Origin: Paenibacillus_Z sp042653205
GTDB lineage: Bacteria; Bacillota; Bacilli; Paenibacillales; Paenibacillaceae
Assembly (NCBI RefSeq): GCF_042653205.1
Contig: NZ_JBHSHY010000022.1
Location: forward strand, 1-64,000
DNA length: 64,000 nt
Reading direction: 5' to 3'
This document shows, piece by piece, positions 7,633 through 16,076 of the stretch. Each line of letters opens with the position of its first letter. Within the stretch, counting starts at the first letter, position 1. A program made the position numbers and the translations under genes. A model generated the notes under the pieces. It worked only from the letters and a program-made list of their open reading frames with translations. It searched no databases and was not told the origin of the DNA.

Positions 7633-8294
7633 TGGGCTTCCTGAGCGTGCTCGGCATGGCCCAGCGGCTCGTGAAGGAGCGCGTCTCGCCCGGCGACGCC
7701 GTCATCGACGCCACCTGCGGCAATGGCGTGGATACGCAATTCCTGGCGGAGCTCGTCGGTCAGCGCGGCGCGGTGTATGCCTTCGACGTGCAGGCCGAAG
7801 CGCTGGAGCGGACGCGCCTGCGTGTGGCCGGAGCTTGGCCGGCCGGCGCTGGAGGCGGCGAAACGACCGAGGGCGGAACGAGCCCTTCGGCGGCTGGACC
7901 CGGCGCGGCCGGTAAGGGCGAGGGCGAGGCCGGACCGCTCCGGCTCGTCCATGCGAACCACGCGGAGATGGACGAGCATGTCGCCGAGGCGCATCGCGGC
8001 CGGATCGCGGCGGCGATGTTCAATCTCGGCTATTTGCCCGGCGCGGACCAAGCCGTCATCACCGAGCCCGCCTCCACGCTCGCCGCGCTGGAGGCGGCCG
8101 TCGCGCTGCTTCGTCCGGGCGGCATCGTCACCGCCGTCCTCTACCCCGGCCATCCCGGCGGGCGCGAAGAGGCTGACGCGGTCTCGGCCTGGGCGGCGTC
8201 GCTTCCGCAAGCGGCCGGCCAGGCCATGCAGTACCGGATGGTCCAGAAGGCGCAAGCACCCTATCTAATCGCCATCGAGACAAGAAAAGCCTGA
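7632..8294 (+). CDS. ytqB: tRNA 5-aminomethyl-2-thiouridine methyltransferase (YtqB/MnmM)
   Basis: A 220-residue class I SAM methyltransferase. DATCGNGVDT (26-35) is the SAM-binding loop and MFNLGYLPGADQ (129-140) is the YtqB/MnmM family signature. MnmM methylates nm5(s2)U34 in tRNA, completing mnm5s2U. It overlaps ytqA by one base. Residues about 68-102 are a Gly/Ala/Glu-rich low-complexity insertion between the second and third strands of the fold, absent from typical members of about 190 residues. The catalytic regions on both sides are intact, so I expect a functional protein. Confidence 0.92.
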   Translation: MGFLSVLGMAQRLVKERVSPGDAVIDATCGNGVDTQFLAELVGQRGAVYAFDVQAEALERTRLRVAGAWPAGAGGGETTEGGTSPSAAGPGAAGKGEGEAGPLRLVHANHAEMDEHVAEAHRGRIAAAMFNLGYLPGADQAVITEPASTLAALEAAVALLRPGGIVTAVLYPGHPGGREEADAVSAWAASLPQAAGQAMQYRMVQKAQAPYLIAIETRKA

Positions 8295-8330
8295 TCATCC
8301 GCGGTAGACCACATTAAGGAGGAATTATTC

Positions 8331-8729
8331 ATGGCAGTGCGCAAGCTGGAACACGTCGGCATCATGGTGACCGACATGGACAAATCGATTCGGTTTTACA
8401 CGGAGGTCGTCGGCCTCAAGTATCTGTACTCCTTGACGCATTCGAACGGCGTCATCCTGATGGCCTTCCTCACGGGCAGCGACGGCGAGCAGACGGAAAT
8501 CGAGCTGATCCAGAACTATCCCGGCCAGCTGGCATCCGAAGGCCGCACGCATCACGTCGCCTTCACGGTCGACGACATCGAAGTCGAGTTCGCGCGCTTG
8601 AACGCCCTGGAAGGCGTCACCGTCCGCGACGCGGAAATCACGACGCTGCCTAACGGCGCGCGCTATTTCTTCTTCGACGGGCCGGACGGCGAGTTCCTGG
8701 AGATGTTCCAGCCGGCGAACCAGGGCTAA
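8331..8729 (+). CDS. VOC-superfamily (glyoxalase-fold) protein
   Basis: A 132-residue protein with two beta-alpha-beta-beta-beta modules of the vicinal oxygen chelate fold. The predicted metal ligands H8, E58, H75 and E124 (EHVG, EIEL, HHVAF, EFLEM) match glyoxalase I and related lyases or isomerases. The exact reaction is not determinable. Glyoxalase I or a methylmalonyl-CoA epimerase-like activity is possible, and the short length favours a general VOC annotation. A strong AAGGAGG site lies before the ATG. It lies 36 bases after ytqB and 59 bases before manA, all in one direction. Confidence 0.88.
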   Translation: MAVRKLEHVGIMVTDMDKSIRFYTEVVGLKYLYSLTHSNGVILMAFLTGSDGEQTEIELIQNYPGQLASEGRTHHVAFTVDDIEVEFARLNALEGVTVRDAEITTLPNGARYFFFDGPDGEFLEMFQPANQG

Positions 8730-8788
8730 TTTTTTCGCTTCATTATATACAGACAAATAGAGACAATTTACGACAAGGAGAGAAACGC

Positions 8789-9754
8789 ATGACTACACCC
8801 TATCCGCTGCAATTCAAACCTGAAATGAAAGAACGCATCTGGGGCGGCCGCGCGCTGGAGCGCTTCGGCCTCGAGCTGCCGGAAGGCGCCATCGGCGAAG
8901 GCTGGATGATCGGCGACCACCCGAACGGCACAACGAAGGTCATGAACGGCGAGCTCGCCGGCCTCGGCCTCGACGAGATCCGCGAACGGTACGGCCGCGA
9001 ATTCTTCGGCACGAAGGGCTACGCCGAGAACGGACGCTTCCCGCTTCTGATCAAGCTGCTCGACTGCAACGACGACCTCTCCATCCAAGTCCATCCGACG
9101 GATGCGTACGAGAAACTGCCGAAGGGCGAGCTCGGCAAGACGGAAATGTGGTACGTCCTCGATGCCAAGCCGGGCGCCAAGATCATCTACGGCCTGAAGG
9201 AAGGCGTGGATCGTCCGGCGCTCGCCGCCGCGATCAAGGAAGGCCGCGTCATGGACTGCCTGCAGGAAGTGCCGGTCGAAGCCGGCGATGCGTTCTACAT
9301 TCCGGCCGGCACCGTTCACGCGCTGTGCGCGGGCGTCGTCGTGGCCGAGATTCAGCAGAATTCCGATACGACGTACCGGGTATTCGACTATAACCGTCCG
9401 GGCCTCGACGGCAAGCTCCGCGAGCTGCACGTCGAGGATTCCCTCAACGTCACCGCGTACGAAGGCGCAGGGGCGACCCGCATGAAGACGGACGGCATCG
9501 GCGCGAACGAATGGCTCGTCATCGCGGAATCGCCGTACTTCGTCGTCGAGAAGGGCCTCGTGCGCGCGCCTTGGCAGCTGTCGACGACGCCGGAGTCGTT
9601 CGTCATTCTCGTCGTTGCCGAAGGCGCCGGCACGCTGAGCTGGGACGGCGGCAAGCAAGACGTGAAAGCAGGCGAATGCTTCCTGCTCCCGGCCAACCTC
9701 GGCGGCTACGAGCTGGACGGCGAGCTGACGGTGCTTCGCAGCGTAACGCCTTAA
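8789..9754 (+). CDS. manA: Mannose-6-phosphate isomerase, class I
   Basis: A 321-residue cupin-type isomerase interconverting mannose-6-phosphate and fructose-6-phosphate. The zinc ligands are visible as Q100 and H102 (IQVHPTD), E119 (GKTEMWY) and H177 (GTVHAL). The short length and single active site resemble Bacillus ManA/Pmi/GmuF. Mannose-6-phosphate can feed GDP-mannose for envelope glycans such as those made by the nearby transferases; that link is inference. AAGGAGAG precedes the ATG. A strong bidirectional terminator follows at 9824. Confidence 0.95.
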   Translation: MTTPYPLQFKPEMKERIWGGRALERFGLELPEGAIGEGWMIGDHPNGTTKVMNGELAGLGLDEIRERYGREFFGTKGYAENGRFPLLIKLLDCNDDLSIQVHPTDAYEKLPKGELGKTEMWYVLDAKPGAKIIYGLKEGVDRPALAAAIKEGRVMDCLQEVPVEAGDAFYIPAGTVHALCAGVVVAEIQQNSDTTYRVFDYNRPGLDGKLRELHVEDSLNVTAYEGAGATRMKTDGIGANEWLVIAESPYFVVEKGLVRAPWQLSTTPESFVILVVAEGAGTLSWDGGKQDVKAGECFLLPANLGGYELDGELTVLRSVTP

Positions 9755-9823
9755 GACATCCCGGCACGCGGGGTTCCGCAGCCGTACCGGGCTGGTGCGG
9801 CATGGCATGGAAATCCGCAGCCC

Positions 9824-9857
9824 AAAAAGACATCCCGATCGCCGGGATGTCTTTTTG
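9824..9857. terminator. Bidirectional terminator between manA and the lipoprotein gene
   Basis: AAAAAGACATCCC and GGGATGTCTTTTT form a perfect 13-base stem with A-run and T-run, so it can serve manA on the plus strand and the convergent lipoprotein operon on the minus strand. Confidence 0.93.
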
Positions 9858-9967
9858 CGTTCCAGATGTCTGTGTGCGTTCCAATTGCAGCGCCATGGCC
9901 GTCTCGCACGGTCCCCGCATCATCATCGCATGGTCCCTCAACGCCACCGCACGGTCACAGACGCTGG

Positions 9968-10909
9968 TCAAGACAAGTTCACGACGAACGGGGCCGTGAT
10001 CACCTTGCCTTCGTACTGGAACTGCGCCCACAGCTTATAGACGCCCGCCTTAGGGAAGGTCGCGTGGAACATGACGCTGGAGCCCGTGCTCATCTCGGCC
10101 GCGGCGTGCACGTGCAAGTACTGCTGCGCGTTCGCGTCGAGAATGACGCAATGTCCCGGCGTGCCGAGGTACGGCTCGAGCACGATCCGCTCCCCCGTCT
10201 CAGCCTTGCGCACCGAGAAGTCGAGCATGGCCATCTCGCCGGCCTTCAGTTCCCCGGTGGACGGCATGGACGACAGCTTCACCTCGAGGCCGTCCGCGAC
10301 GATGCTCGGCGCCGCCGACGGCACCGGCGGATTCGCCTCCTGCTTCGCGCCGCCGACCTCGATCCATGTCTTGTAGACGGTCAAGCCTTTTCCGTCCGGC
10401 ATAAACTCGGCGATCAGCAGGAACGGCCCGCCGTGCGGAAACGTCAGCTTCAGGCTGAACGCGCCGCCGCCTTCGTACGTCGGATGCAGATGCTGGAATT
10501 CCGCCAAATCCTTGCTGACGACGATGAAGTGCATCAGCTTCGTCATGTCTTCCGCAAAGTCCTCGGCCGGCTGCCCGGACGGATTCAGCACGCGAAGCCG
10601 CAATTCGGTCTCGCGGCCGCCCTCCGGCTGGCCTTCCGCCACCTCGACCTCGACCCGGTAGCCCCGGTCGGAGACGTTGCCCATCTGCCCTGCCTGCTGC
10701 AGGACATGCAGCAGCCCCTTCGTCGGCGGATGCGCGTCCACGCCGCGCATCGTTCCGCTCGCGCAGCCGCTCAGCAGCGCGAGCAGCAGCGCCGCCGGCA
10801 GCAGCGCCGCGAGCAGCCGCCGCGGGATGACCGCCCGCGGAGGTTTCGCCGCCGGATGCGCGGCTGCCGCCATGGCCGCCGGACGGCGGCGCCATCGTCG
10901 CCTCGCCAT
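9968..10909 (-). CDS. Lipoprotein with histidine motif, unknown function
   Basis: A predicted lipoprotein of 313 residues. A basic n-region and a hydrophobic stretch end in the lipobox LLSGC (C49); the start could also be M13 (10873). The exported part looks like two beta-sandwich domains. The first carries FIVVSKDLAEFQHLHP, a pattern seen in YtkA/FixH-like and copper-associated secreted proteins. The second has LGTPGHCVILDANAQQYLHVH, also histidine-rich. Metal binding is inference. The GGAG ribosome binding site overlaps the end of the upstream membrane gene, 5 bases away, so the two proteins are made together and probably act together. Confidence 0.75.
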   Translation of the reverse strand: MARRRWRRRPAAMAAAAHPAAKPPRAVIPRRLLAALLPAALLLALLSGCASGTMRGVDAHPPTKGLLHVLQQAGQMGNVSDRGYRVEVEVAEGQPEGGRETELRLRVLNPSGQPAEDFAEDMTKLMHFIVVSKDLAEFQHLHPTYEGGGAFSLKLTFPHGGPFLLIAEFMPDGKGLTVYKTWIEVGGAKQEANPPVPSAAPSIVADGLEVKLSSMPSTGELKAGEMAMLDFSVRKAETGERIVLEPYLGTPGHCVILDANAQQYLHVHAAAEMSTGSSVMFHATFPKAGVYKLWAQFQYEGKVITAPFVVNLS

Positions 10910-10914
10910 CCGCT

Positions 10915-11976
10915 TCAGCTCCGCGCCGCCGCGGGCTTCGGCGCGGCCAGCAGCTGCAGTCCGAGCGACAGCAGCGTCGCTTCCACGATCGAGCCCGCCC
11001 ACAGCTCCGTCTCCCAACCGATGCCGTCCGTGATCGCCATCCAAGCGTAGTAGAAACTCCAGAGCGCGATCGGCAGCGCCGCGGCGACGATCCGTTCGGC
11101 GAACGCGCGCCCGTCTTCGGCCCGCAGCGCCTTATACAAAATATCGCCGACCAAGCCGGCCCCGCACGCGATGAAGATCGACGGGTAGTTTTGGAAACCG
11201 TCCAGCACGTTCATCATGACCGTCACGATCGTGAAGTGCAGCGTAATCGTGCCGATCGGCAGCGCCCAGCGCTTCATGAGCAGGAAGACCGGGAACATAT
11301 AGACGAGCGTGTCGATGAGGATGTACGACAGCCCGCGCTCCGCGTTGTTCTCGGCGATGAACCCGCCCCCGAACTGGTTCGAGTACCAGTCCACCGACGA
11401 TGCTGCCGGCAGGTTGTAGCGGAACATCCACGCGTACATGAGGAAGAACGCCACGGCGCCCGTCGTGACGACGAGCGAGATGAACGCGGGCGTGAACGCC
11501 GCCCAGCCCGGCTTCGTCAGGCTCGCGTCGTGCCAGCTCGCCCGGAATGGACTCGAGAGGATCAAGAGACCGCCGAGCAGCAGCAGCAGATGCGTCGGGC
11601 TGAGCAGCGCGGCGATATTTTGCTCAATGCCGAACACGGTATGCCAGTACATGTCGCCGAGACCGCCGAGCAGGAAGAGCCCCACCCCGATCAAGCCGAG
11701 CCCGTAGCCGGCCGGCGCCGCCTCCGTCCACGATACGCCCGACGCGCGCTTCGCCTGCAGCAGCAGCCAGCCCATCCAGATCGCCGAAGCCATAAACCCT
11801 GAATACAAAATCGCGTGCCACGGGGTAAAAAACGTCTCCACGGCGCCGTGGTTATGCGCGAAGCCGTCCACGAACACGCCCGCGATCAGCCATACGCCGA
11901 ACAGAATCGTCACATACTCCTTGCCCGTCGCCACGCGCGCCGCCGGCCGTGCCGCCGCCGATATCGTTACCTGCAT
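10915..11976 (-). CDS. Polytopic membrane protein with conserved-looking histidines, unknown function
   Basis: A 353-residue protein with eight to nine predicted membrane helices. Histidines cluster at helix ends in DGFAHNHG (H41, H43), TPWHAILYSG (H54), GDMYWHTVFGIE (H112) and LLSPTHLLLL (H129), a spacing that suggests a metal or heme site in the membrane. I do not recognise a named family. GGAGG precedes the ATG. The start of the partner lipoprotein gene lies 5 bases after its stop. The upstream GT39 gene points the same way 84 bases away and may be part of the same transcript. Confidence 0.8.
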   Translation of the reverse strand: MQVTISAAARPAARVATGKEYVTILFGVWLIAGVFVDGFAHNHGAVETFFTPWHAILYSGFMASAIWMGWLLLQAKRASGVSWTEAAPAGYGLGLIGVGLFLLGGLGDMYWHTVFGIEQNIAALLSPTHLLLLLGGLLILSSPFRASWHDASLTKPGWAAFTPAFISLVVTTGAVAFFLMYAWMFRYNLPAASSVDWYSNQFGGGFIAENNAERGLSYILIDTLVYMFPVFLLMKRWALPIGTITLHFTIVTVMMNVLDGFQNYPSIFIACGAGLVGDILYKALRAEDGRAFAERIVAAALPIALWSFYYAWMAITDGIGWETELWAGSIVEATLLSLGLQLLAAPKPAAARS

Positions 11977-12060
11977 GCTTCAAGCGCCTCCTTCGGATTA
12001 CATCCTGAATCTGCCAATATTGTAACCGGACCGCGGCCGTCATGGGAAGAGGCCGCCGAA

Positions 12061-13311
12061 TTATTCGGCAGCCCCTTCTTGATCCCGCGAGACGCCCCGC
12101 GCCTCCAGCAACGATACGATCGCGTACGCCGCGAAGATCGTGATCAAGGCCATTAGCGGATAACCATAGCGTCCGAAGGTAATAAATGGTAGATGAATGA
12201 ACCAATAGTAGAGAAACGGCAGCAAGAGCGGCAGCACAAGCTTGAACCGCCGCCGGACGACCGTCAGGACGATCCCGGCGAACCCGAGCAGCACATAGAT
12301 CCAATGCACGACGTTGATGGCCGGCCGCGGCAGTCCCGGCACTGGCCTCGAGTAGAACGGATTGATGAAGAGCTCGATCGATTTGCCGACCGTGAACCAG
12401 TACGTATATTCCAGCGTCTGATGCTTGAAGCCGTAGGCGATCAAGCGCTGCGCCGTCCGCTTCTGCTCAGCGTCATAGCCCGCGAACAGGTTCTTGCTGT
12501 CGTGCCCGTATTCCGGGTATTGGTCGAAGAAGCCTTGCGGCGGCGCGGCCCGCTTGATCAGCGCGCCCAGCAGCATCGGATTGCCCGTCGACTTGGTGAA
12601 CGGAATGAAGGCGTGGAAATCGTGGTAGTTGCGAACCCACCAGGGCGTGAGCAGCAGCATGCTGCAGGCGCCGACGATCGCGGTGTATTTGACGATCTCG
12701 GTCCATCGGTACCGGCGGATCAGCCAGAGAATCAGCAGGCAGACGGGAATGAGCGCGCACTGCGGCTTCACGTAGCAGGCAAGGCCCAGCATGGCCCCGG
12801 CGAAGACGTACGCACCCGCCGTCCGCTTTCGCACGGCGTACAAGAAGCTCGCGATCAGCAACAAAAAGAGCAGTTTGAACGTCGATTCCGTTAGAATCGC
12901 GCCCGAAGCGAACAGGTTCGGGATGTACAGCGCGTCGAGCAGCACGGCGACGGCGGCGACGCGGCGGCCCAGCGTCTCACGCGCCAGCACGAAGATCAGG
13001 TAGACCGAGGCGGCCTGCATCAGACATTGGAGCAGCCGGAAGCCCATCACCGCGGCATCGCGGTCGAACAGCGCCATGAACCCGCTCAGCATCACGGGAA
13101 TGGCCGGCATGATGAAGTTCGTCGGCTGCAGCCCGCTGTTGTAGACGAGCGTTCCCCGCTCGATGAGCACCTGTGCGGCGTACACGTATTTGACGTCGTC
13201 GTTGTCCCGTTTCTCGTACGAGCCCAGCAGATAATGATCTCCCAGCCAGAGTACGCTCACCACGTGGATCAGAAGCACGGCCCCCATTACGACCCCTAGA
13301 TATTTCCTCAT
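12061..13311 (-). CDS. GT39/ArnT-like membrane glycosyltransferase
   Basis: A 416-residue polytopic membrane protein with the GT-C architecture of protein O-mannosyltransferases and ArnT. After the first helix comes the periplasmic-face acidic motif RDNDDVKY (about 35-42), then ten or more helices. Such enzymes take a sugar from a polyprenyl-phosphate carrier and place it on an exported acceptor. The start at 13311 is preferred because a sigma-A -10 box (TATAAT) lies immediately upstream of the longer frame at 13380, which lacks a ribosome binding site. It is divergent from a GT2 / DUF2304 / SMR operon that could supply the lipid-linked sugar. Confidence 0.85.
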   Translation of the reverse strand: MRKYLGVVMGAVLLIHVVSVLWLGDHYLLGSYEKRDNDDVKYVYAAQVLIERGTLVYNSGLQPTNFIMPAIPVMLSGFMALFDRDAAVMGFRLLQCLMQAASVYLIFVLARETLGRRVAAVAVLLDALYIPNLFASGAILTESTFKLLFLLLIASFLYAVRKRTAGAYVFAGAMLGLACYVKPQCALIPVCLLILWLIRRYRWTEIVKYTAIVGACSMLLLTPWWVRNYHDFHAFIPFTKSTGNPMLLGALIKRAAPPQGFFDQYPEYGHDSKNLFAGYDAEQKRTAQRLIAYGFKHQTLEYTYWFTVGKSIELFINPFYSRPVPGLPRPAINVVHWIYVLLGFAGIVLTVVRRRFKLVLPLLLPFLYYWFIHLPFITFGRYGYPLMALITIFAAYAIVSLLEARGVSRDQEGAAE

Positions 13312-13392
13312 GCGGGAGGTCTCCGATCGCAGTGAAAACAAGTTTGGCAGCCCCTTTCCAAAAAACTGGTTTTTCGGCATCGGTTTCTATTA

Positions 13393-13425
13393 TACTATAT
13401 AAGATTTGGTAGCAAGCAACTCCCG
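13393..13425 (-). promoter_or_regulatory. Probable promoter of the GT39 gene
   Basis: On the minus strand TATAAT lies about 10 bases upstream of position 13380. TTGCTT or the overlapping TTGCTA lies 19 or 15 bases further upstream, neither an ideal spacing. The -10 is strong and the -35 uncertain. Confidence 0.5.
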
Positions 13426-13457
13426 GCGCCGAAAGACGAGAAAGAAGGTTTAATCGC

Positions 13458-14168
13458 GTGATGCAAGAACAATCCCGAAGCAGCGACATCCTAGTGATCA
13501 TTCCCGCTTATAACGAGGAAGCGTCCCTGGCCCGTACGGTGCATGAATTGAAACGGCATACGCCGTACGACTTCGTCGTGATCGACGACGGCTCGAAGGA
13601 CCGGACTCCGGACATTATCCGCCAAGAGGGATTCCCGTCGCTTCGGCACGCCGTCAACCTCGGCATCGGCGGATCCATGCAGAGCGGGTACAAATACGCC
13701 GAACGCTGCGGTTACGCCTATGCCATCCAGTTGGACGCGGACGGCCAGCACCGTCCCGAGGACATCGCGAAGCTGGTGCGCGAGATCACGGAAGGCGGCT
13801 GGGACATGGTCATCGGCTCGCGCTTCGTCGAGAAGAGCGGCTACAAGGGGAGCTTCTCCCGCCGCGCCGGCATCTTCTACTTCCATCAGCTGATTCGGCT
13901 GCTGACGGGCATTCCCGTCTACGACCCGACGTCGGGCTTCCGCATCGTCGGACGCGCCGCGATCGAGCAGTTCGCCCGCAGCTATCCGACAGACTATCCC
14001 GAGGTCGAGGTGCTCGTCAGCCTCGCCAAGCGCGGCTATAGCATCAAGGAAATCAGCGTCGAGATGCGCGGCCGCCAAGGCGGGACGTCCTCGATCAACT
14101 GGTCCAAGTCGATCTATTACATGCTGAAGGTGACGATGTTCTCGCTCATCCGCAAGAGCTTCTCCTAA
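13458..14168 (+). CDS. Glycosyltransferase GT2, polyprenyl-phosphate sugar synthase type
   Basis: A 236-residue soluble GT-A enzyme of the DPM1-like branch. It shows IIPAYNEEASL, VIDDGSKD (42-48), the metal-binding DAD (93-95) in LDADGQH, and GSRF-type and PTSGFR motifs. These enzymes transfer a sugar from a nucleotide donor to polyprenyl phosphate on the cytoplasmic face. The start may be GTG at 13458 or the following ATG at 13461; AAGAAGG favours the GTG. It lacks C-terminal membrane helices. It is the first gene of a three-gene operon with DUF2304 and SMR proteins, divergent from the GT39 gene. Confidence 0.9.
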   Translation: MMQEQSRSSDILVIIPAYNEEASLARTVHELKRHTPYDFVVIDDGSKDRTPDIIRQEGFPSLRHAVNLGIGGSMQSGYKYAERCGYAYAIQLDADGQHRPEDIAKLVREITEGGWDMVIGSRFVEKSGYKGSFSRRAGIFYFHQLIRLLTGIPVYDPTSGFRIVGRAAIEQFARSYPTDYPEVEVLVSLAKRGYSIKEISVEMRGRQGGTSSINWSKSIYYMLKVTMFSLIRKSFS

Positions 14169-14221
14169 GGCAGTCCGGCACGACCGAACCACGATAGCAA
14201 TCCGAAAGGGAAATCCGGCTC

Positions 14222-14596
14222 ATGAACCAGCTCGTCGCCATTTTGATCACGTTGTTTTTTCTCGGCTTGATCGTCTACTTCACGGTCACCCAAAAGCTGA
14301 AGGACCGCTACGCGTTCCTCTGGCTCGTCACCGCCGCGGCCGGCGTGCTCGCGGCCGTCTGCATTCCGCTGCTCAACCGGTTCGCGGTCTGGATCGGCAT
14401 CGCCTACATGCCGACGTTCGTCTTCCTCGTGACGATCATCTTCATCCTCGCGCTGCTCGTCCGGCAGACGATCAGCCTCTCCAAGCAGGCTGACCGGATC
14501 AAGACGCTGACACAGGAATTCGCCGTCATGGAGAAGCGGCTGCTCGAGCTGCAGCAGTCCGCGCCGGCATCGGCGGAAAGGCGTGAACCGTTATGA
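14222..14596 (+). CDS. DUF2304 membrane protein
   Basis: A 124-residue membrane protein with three hydrophobic helices (about 4-22, 33-51, 60-82) followed by a coiled-coil-like cytoplasmic tail (QADRIKTLTQEFAVMEKRL). This matches the DUF2304 layout. Family members almost always sit beside GT2 polyprenyl-phosphate sugar transferases. Their role is unknown; assisting the transferase or flipping the product is the usual guess. AAAGGGA precedes the ATG. Its stop overlaps the start of the next gene (ATGA), so translation is coupled. Confidence 0.88.
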   Translation: MNQLVAILITLFFLGLIVYFTVTQKLKDRYAFLWLVTAAAGVLAAVCIPLLNRFAVWIGIAYMPTFVFLVTIIFILALLVRQTISLSKQADRIKTLTQEFAVMEKRLLELQQSAPASAERREPL

Positions 14597-14964
14597 ATAT
14601 CGTGCAATTTCTGCTTATTTTAGCGAATACGCTCATGCTCGTGGCAGGGCAGTTTCTGTGGAAATACGGCTTGATGCAGCGGGAGAAGGCATTCGAGTCG
14701 CTGCGGTCGATCCTCGAGCTGCTGTTCTCGCCGTACATTCTCGGCGGCCTGTTCGTCTACGGCTGCGCGACCGTCCTCTGGCTCTTCATCGTGTCCAAGG
14801 TCGACCTCGGTCTCGCGTATCCGATCCAGAGCCTGGCGTACATCCTCTCCATCGTCGGCGCGTATTACTTGTTCGGCGAATCGCTGTCCGGCCTCAAGAT
14901 CGCCGGCTGCCTGCTCATCCTCGCCGGCGTCGCCTGCATCGGCTTGTCCGCCAGATACGCCTGA
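14593..14964 (+). CDS. SMR/EamA-like small membrane transporter
   Basis: A 123-residue protein with four membrane helices and the features of the small multidrug resistance superfamily (GQFLWKYGLM at the first helix, AYPIQSLAYILS in the third, LILAGV in the fourth). With its position after a DPM1-like transferase and DUF2304, it resembles ArnE/ArnF-type flippases that move polyprenyl-phosphate sugars across the membrane more than drug exporters. It overlaps the upstream gene by four bases. Substrate is inference from context. Confidence 0.82.
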   Translation: MNIVQFLLILANTLMLVAGQFLWKYGLMQREKAFESLRSILELLFSPYILGGLFVYGCATVLWLFIVSKVDLGLAYPIQSLAYILSIVGAYYLFGESLSGLKIAGCLLILAGVACIGLSARYA

Positions 14965-15010
14965 ATCGCCTTGGCCGACCGACTGCACGTTCTTCCATGC
15001 CACAAACACG

Positions 15011-15053
15011 AACCGCGCGGATCCTGCCCTTCGGCCGAGAATCCGCGCGGTTT
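15011..15053. terminator. Long hairpin between convergent genes
   Basis: AACCGCGCGGAT and ATCCGCGCGGTT form a perfect 12-base stem around an 18-base loop, between the SMR gene and the convergent DsbA-family gene. The trailing T-run is poor on both sides (TTTGTGCTT at best), so termination is likely but not certain. Confidence 0.55.
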
Positions 15054-15102
15054 GTGCTTGAATGGATCTGTAGCGCTCATACAATCGCCGCGGTTGCCGG
15101 CT

Positions 15103-15837
15103 TTACCGGCCCGGGTCCGCTTCGCCGATGCCGCAGCTGTCGTCCGTGCACACCTGGCCGGTCTCGCTGTCCGTCGAAGACGGGTCGATGAAGATGAGCG
15201 GTTTCTCTTCGGCCCACGTCCGGTTCAGCACCTCGAGGAACACGTCGCTCGACTGCGCGCCTGCCACCGCGTATTTGCGGTTGATGACGTAGAACGGCAC
15301 GCCGTTCGCGCCGAGCTGCGACGCTTCGCGGCATTCCGCCTCTACCTCCGCTGTGAGCTCGTCGCTCGTCAGGAGCACCTCCGCCTCCTTCGGATCGAGG
15401 CCGATCTCCGCCGCGATGCCGGTCAATGTCTCCAGCTCGCCGATATGCTTGGAATCGGTGAAATACGCTTTGAACAGCTGTTCCGCCGCCTCCGTCCGCT
15501 TGCCGTAGCGGCCGGCGAAATGAATGAGCCGGTGCGCGTCCAGCGAGTTCGCCGGAATCGCGTGCTCGAAATTGTAAGTCAGCCCGACCTCGGCCGCCTG
15601 CTTCACGAGATTGTCGTGCATGGCGACCGACTCTTCGCGGCTGATGCCGTACTTCTCCGCCACTAGGCCGTACGCGTCCTGCTGCGGGTATTTCTCCGCG
15701 GCCGGGTTCAGCTGGAAGCTCTTGTACTCGACCTCGATCTCGTCTTTATGCGCGAACTGCTCCAGTCCCGCTTCGAACCGGCGCTTCCCGATGTAGCAGA
15801 ACGGGCAAGCGATGTCGGACCACACTTCTACCTTCAT
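15103..15837 (-). CDS. DsbA-family (FrnE-like) thiol oxidoreductase
   Basis: A 244-residue cytoplasmic DsbA-like protein of the FrnE type. The thioredoxin-fold motif CPFC (C11, C14) follows MKVEVWSDIA directly, and the helical insertion and cis-proline region NGVPFYVINRKYAVAGAQ follow. FrnE-type proteins are linked to disulfide exchange under oxidative or solvent stress. A second cysteine pair sits at the C-terminus (VCTDDSCG), as in some FrnE proteins. The start at 15837 has GGAG upstream and family homology from the first residue. The longer frame to 16020 runs into a repeat. Confidence 0.9.
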   Translation of the reverse strand: MKVEVWSDIACPFCYIGKRRFEAGLEQFAHKDEIEVEYKSFQLNPAAEKYPQQDAYGLVAEKYGISREESVAMHDNLVKQAAEVGLTYNFEHAIPANSLDAHRLIHFAGRYGKRTEAAEQLFKAYFTDSKHIGELETLTGIAAEIGLDPKEAEVLLTSDELTAEVEAECREASQLGANGVPFYVINRKYAVAGAQSSDVFLEVLNRTWAEEKPLIFIDPSSTDSETGQVCTDDSCGIGEADPGR

Positions 15838-15968
15838 ATCGCACACTCCATCGTCAGTAATTATCGTCGTTGATTGTATTATACCGCCATCTTCGCGGAA
15901 GGTCGAATGTTTCGGCGCGGACTGGCGCGGGGGGCAGGAACGGCGCGGAGCGAAGCGAAATGGGTTCG

Positions 15969-16064
15969 CGCGCGGCGAGTACGTCTTCTGCGCGGGGGCT
16001 CGCCCGTGCGCGGCGTACACGCTTCCTGCGCGGGGGCTCGCCCGCGTGCGGCGTACGCGCTGCC
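15969..16064. repeat. GC-rich imperfect tandem repeat (about 38-base unit)
   Basis: Two and a half copies of a roughly 38-base unit built around CTGCGCGGGGGCTCGCCCG followed by a GCGCGGCGTAC-type segment. Each copy contains the short dyad CGGGGGCTCGCCCG. No coding or transposase sequence is attached. Confidence 0.75.
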
Positions 16065-16076
16065 GGCGGCCAAGTC

